Assembly (NCBI GenBank): GCA_026396335.1
Contig: JAPLWZ010000021.1
Coordinates: forward strand, 1,648-8,353
Length of the DNA: 6,706 bases
Source of the DNA: Microcaldota archaeon
GTDB taxonomy: Archaea; Micrarchaeota; Micrarchaeia; Anstonellales; Anstonellaceae
Direction: 5' to 3'
The position numbers were made by a program, and so were the translations under genes. Position 1 is the first letter of the stretch; the number at the start of each line of letters is the position of its first letter. Of this stretch, positions 6,060 to 6,706 are shown piece by piece. A model generated the notes under the pieces. It had not been told where the DNA came from and searched no databases. It saw only the letters and a list, made by a program, of their open reading frames with translations.

Positions 6060-6605
6060 CTAGGGGGAGAATGTGCCCTGCTCAACAACCGATGAAATCC
6101 TGCCTGAAGTTGTGTAAACCGGGGCAGTCTCATCGTTGCACTTTTCAGGCAGATCTATGCCCTTGCAGTTGTAGTACTGGATGGAGACGATTATGGTCCT
6201 AAAGTCGCGCGGAGATGGCTGGGTTGCGCCTTCGAATGTTTTGAGAAAGTTCATTGGCTCGGATTGCTTGAATATTTGCTGCCCAAACGGGTCAGATACA
6301 GAATAGTCAGTTTTTCCAGGCTGCCCGATATTGGTTGTGGTGTAAACCATGTTTTTGATTTTTATCGGGAAGCCAAGGTCGTTTGCCACGGAGAATTGTA
6401 TTGTGGTGGCAGCGCCGTCTGTGTAGATTATGAACGGCGAACAGGGAAGCCCGGGCTGGAATGTGCACTCCTTCTGCGCGAAGTTTGAGGATGAGAATGC
6501 GCCAGTGGAGATAAGTATTGCAATCACCGCGAAAAGCGCGAGAAGCGCCCAGCCGTAGGTGACGAGGTATTCCATGGCTGCTTGACCGCGGATAAATCGA
6601 GTCAT
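6060..6605 (-). CDS. Class III signal-peptide (pilin-like) secreted protein
   Basis: This 181-residue protein starts MTRFIRG-QAAMEYL followed by a hydrophobic stretch (about 16-37, YGWALLALFAVIAILISTGAF). This is the class III signal peptide of archaeal pilin and archaellin-like proteins. A prepilin peptidase of the EppA/FlaK type would be expected to cut after Gly7, leaving the helix to anchor the protein or drive assembly. The rest (about 41-181) is a beta-rich outside domain, with alternating patterns such as TTIQFSVANDLGFPIKIKNMVY. Four cysteines (47, 55, 147, 156) could form two disulfides. This domain style (KECTFQPGLPCSPF, then a sequence near NDLGFPI) is typical of the many such proteins in DPANN genomes. 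Function is unknown beyond surface or pilus-like. The start has GAGG at 6617-6620, 11 bases upstream. The gene is followed by a T6 run and the structured element. Confidence 0.85.
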   Translation of the reverse strand: MTRFIRGQAAMEYLVTYGWALLALFAVIAILISTGAFSSSNFAQKECTFQPGLPCSPFIIYTDGAATTIQFSVANDLGFPIKIKNMVYTTTNIGQPGKTDYSVSDPFGQQIFKQSEPMNFLKTFEGATQPSPRDFRTIIVSIQYYNCKGIDLPEKCNDETAPVYTTSGRISSVVEQGTFSP

Positions 6606-6616
6606 ATCTTTTCATT

Positions 6617-6620
6617 CCTC
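6617..6620 (-). promoter_or_regulatory. Shine-Dalgarno site of the pilin-like gene
   Basis: GAGG on the minus strand (within GAGGAATG) lies 11 bases before the ATG at 6605. The spacing is slightly long. The conserved MTRFIRGQAAMEYL start makes the assignment safe regardless. Confidence 0.45.
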
Positions 6621-6628
6621 GGCTAAAC

Positions 6629-6636
6629 TATAATAA
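6629..6636 (-). promoter_or_regulatory. Possible TATA box of the pilin-like gene
   Basis: TTATTATA on the minus strand sits in the 39-base gap between the upstream stop and the ATG at 6605, about 23 bases before the ATG. That spacing would give a leaderless or very short leader transcript, which fits poorly with the GAGG site. The gene may instead be read through from upstream. Confidence 0.3.
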
Positions 6637-6644
6637 CTATTCAC

Positions 6645-6706
6645 TTACACCTTGCCAAGCGCCTTTCTCATCGCAGCGTAATGCTGGTCAGCCATGCCAA
6701 CGTGGA
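6645..6706 (-). CDS. C-terminal end of an unrecognised gene
   Basis: On the minus strand one frame enters from the right edge and reads HVGMADQHYAAMRKALGKV followed by TAA (6647-6645). The amphipathic, basic ending looks like a real protein tail, and the stop is 39 bases before the next gene on the same strand. Only 19 complete codons are visible, too few to assign a family, so I do not recognise it. Confidence 0.4.
   Translation of the reverse strand, partial: HVGMADQHYAAMRKALGKV

Overview
The window is most likely from an archaeon, probably a DPANN-type lineage (Micrarchaeota, Diapherotrites or a relative) recovered from a metagenome. The signs are A/T-rich TATA-like boxes about 25-50 bp upstream of genes, GGGGGTG-type ribosome-binding sites, an archaeal SMC, and a class III (archaellin/pilin-type) signal-peptide protein with the GQAAMEYLVTYGWALL motif. 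Such proteins are abundant in DPANN genomes. The phylum is inferred from protein style only.

Layout. Plus strand: a glutamine synthetase (glnA, 61-1192), then a membrane-anchored, ComEC-like metallo-beta-lactamase-fold protein (1256-2491), ending in a small hairpin and T-rich terminator. Minus strand, convergent with these: a chromosome-structuring SMC ATPase (2525-5879); a compact, highly structured intergenic element (about 5936-6049); a class III signal-peptide secreted or pilin-like protein (6060-6605); and, at the right edge, the last 19 codons of another minus-strand gene (6645-6706).

Two conserved genes are broken in the same way. The glnA reading frame is intact up to GYFYLAT and then jumps to another frame at GVNGSGMH, with about 65-70 expected residues missing, including two metal-ligand glutamates. 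The SMC gene starts correctly at 5879 and reads to the first half of Walker A (AGPN). It then jumps frame straight to the segment TKALRAKKVSELI, so about 20 residues, including the GSGKS P-loop, are missing. Everything else in both genes is clean. The lesions are therefore either very recent or artefacts of assembly or a strain mixture, and read mapping would decide.

The most unusual intact items are the structured element between the pilin-like gene and smc, and the MBL-fold protein. The structured element has perfect 9-, 9-, 8- and 9-bp stems forming a three-way junction, plus a third repeat copy that could compete for the outer stem. The MBL-fold protein has lost nearly all of its metal-binding residues and looks like an extracellular pseudoenzyme. 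No CRISPR array, tRNA, rRNA, transposase or defence gene is visible. No functional link between the genes is evident beyond their adjacency.
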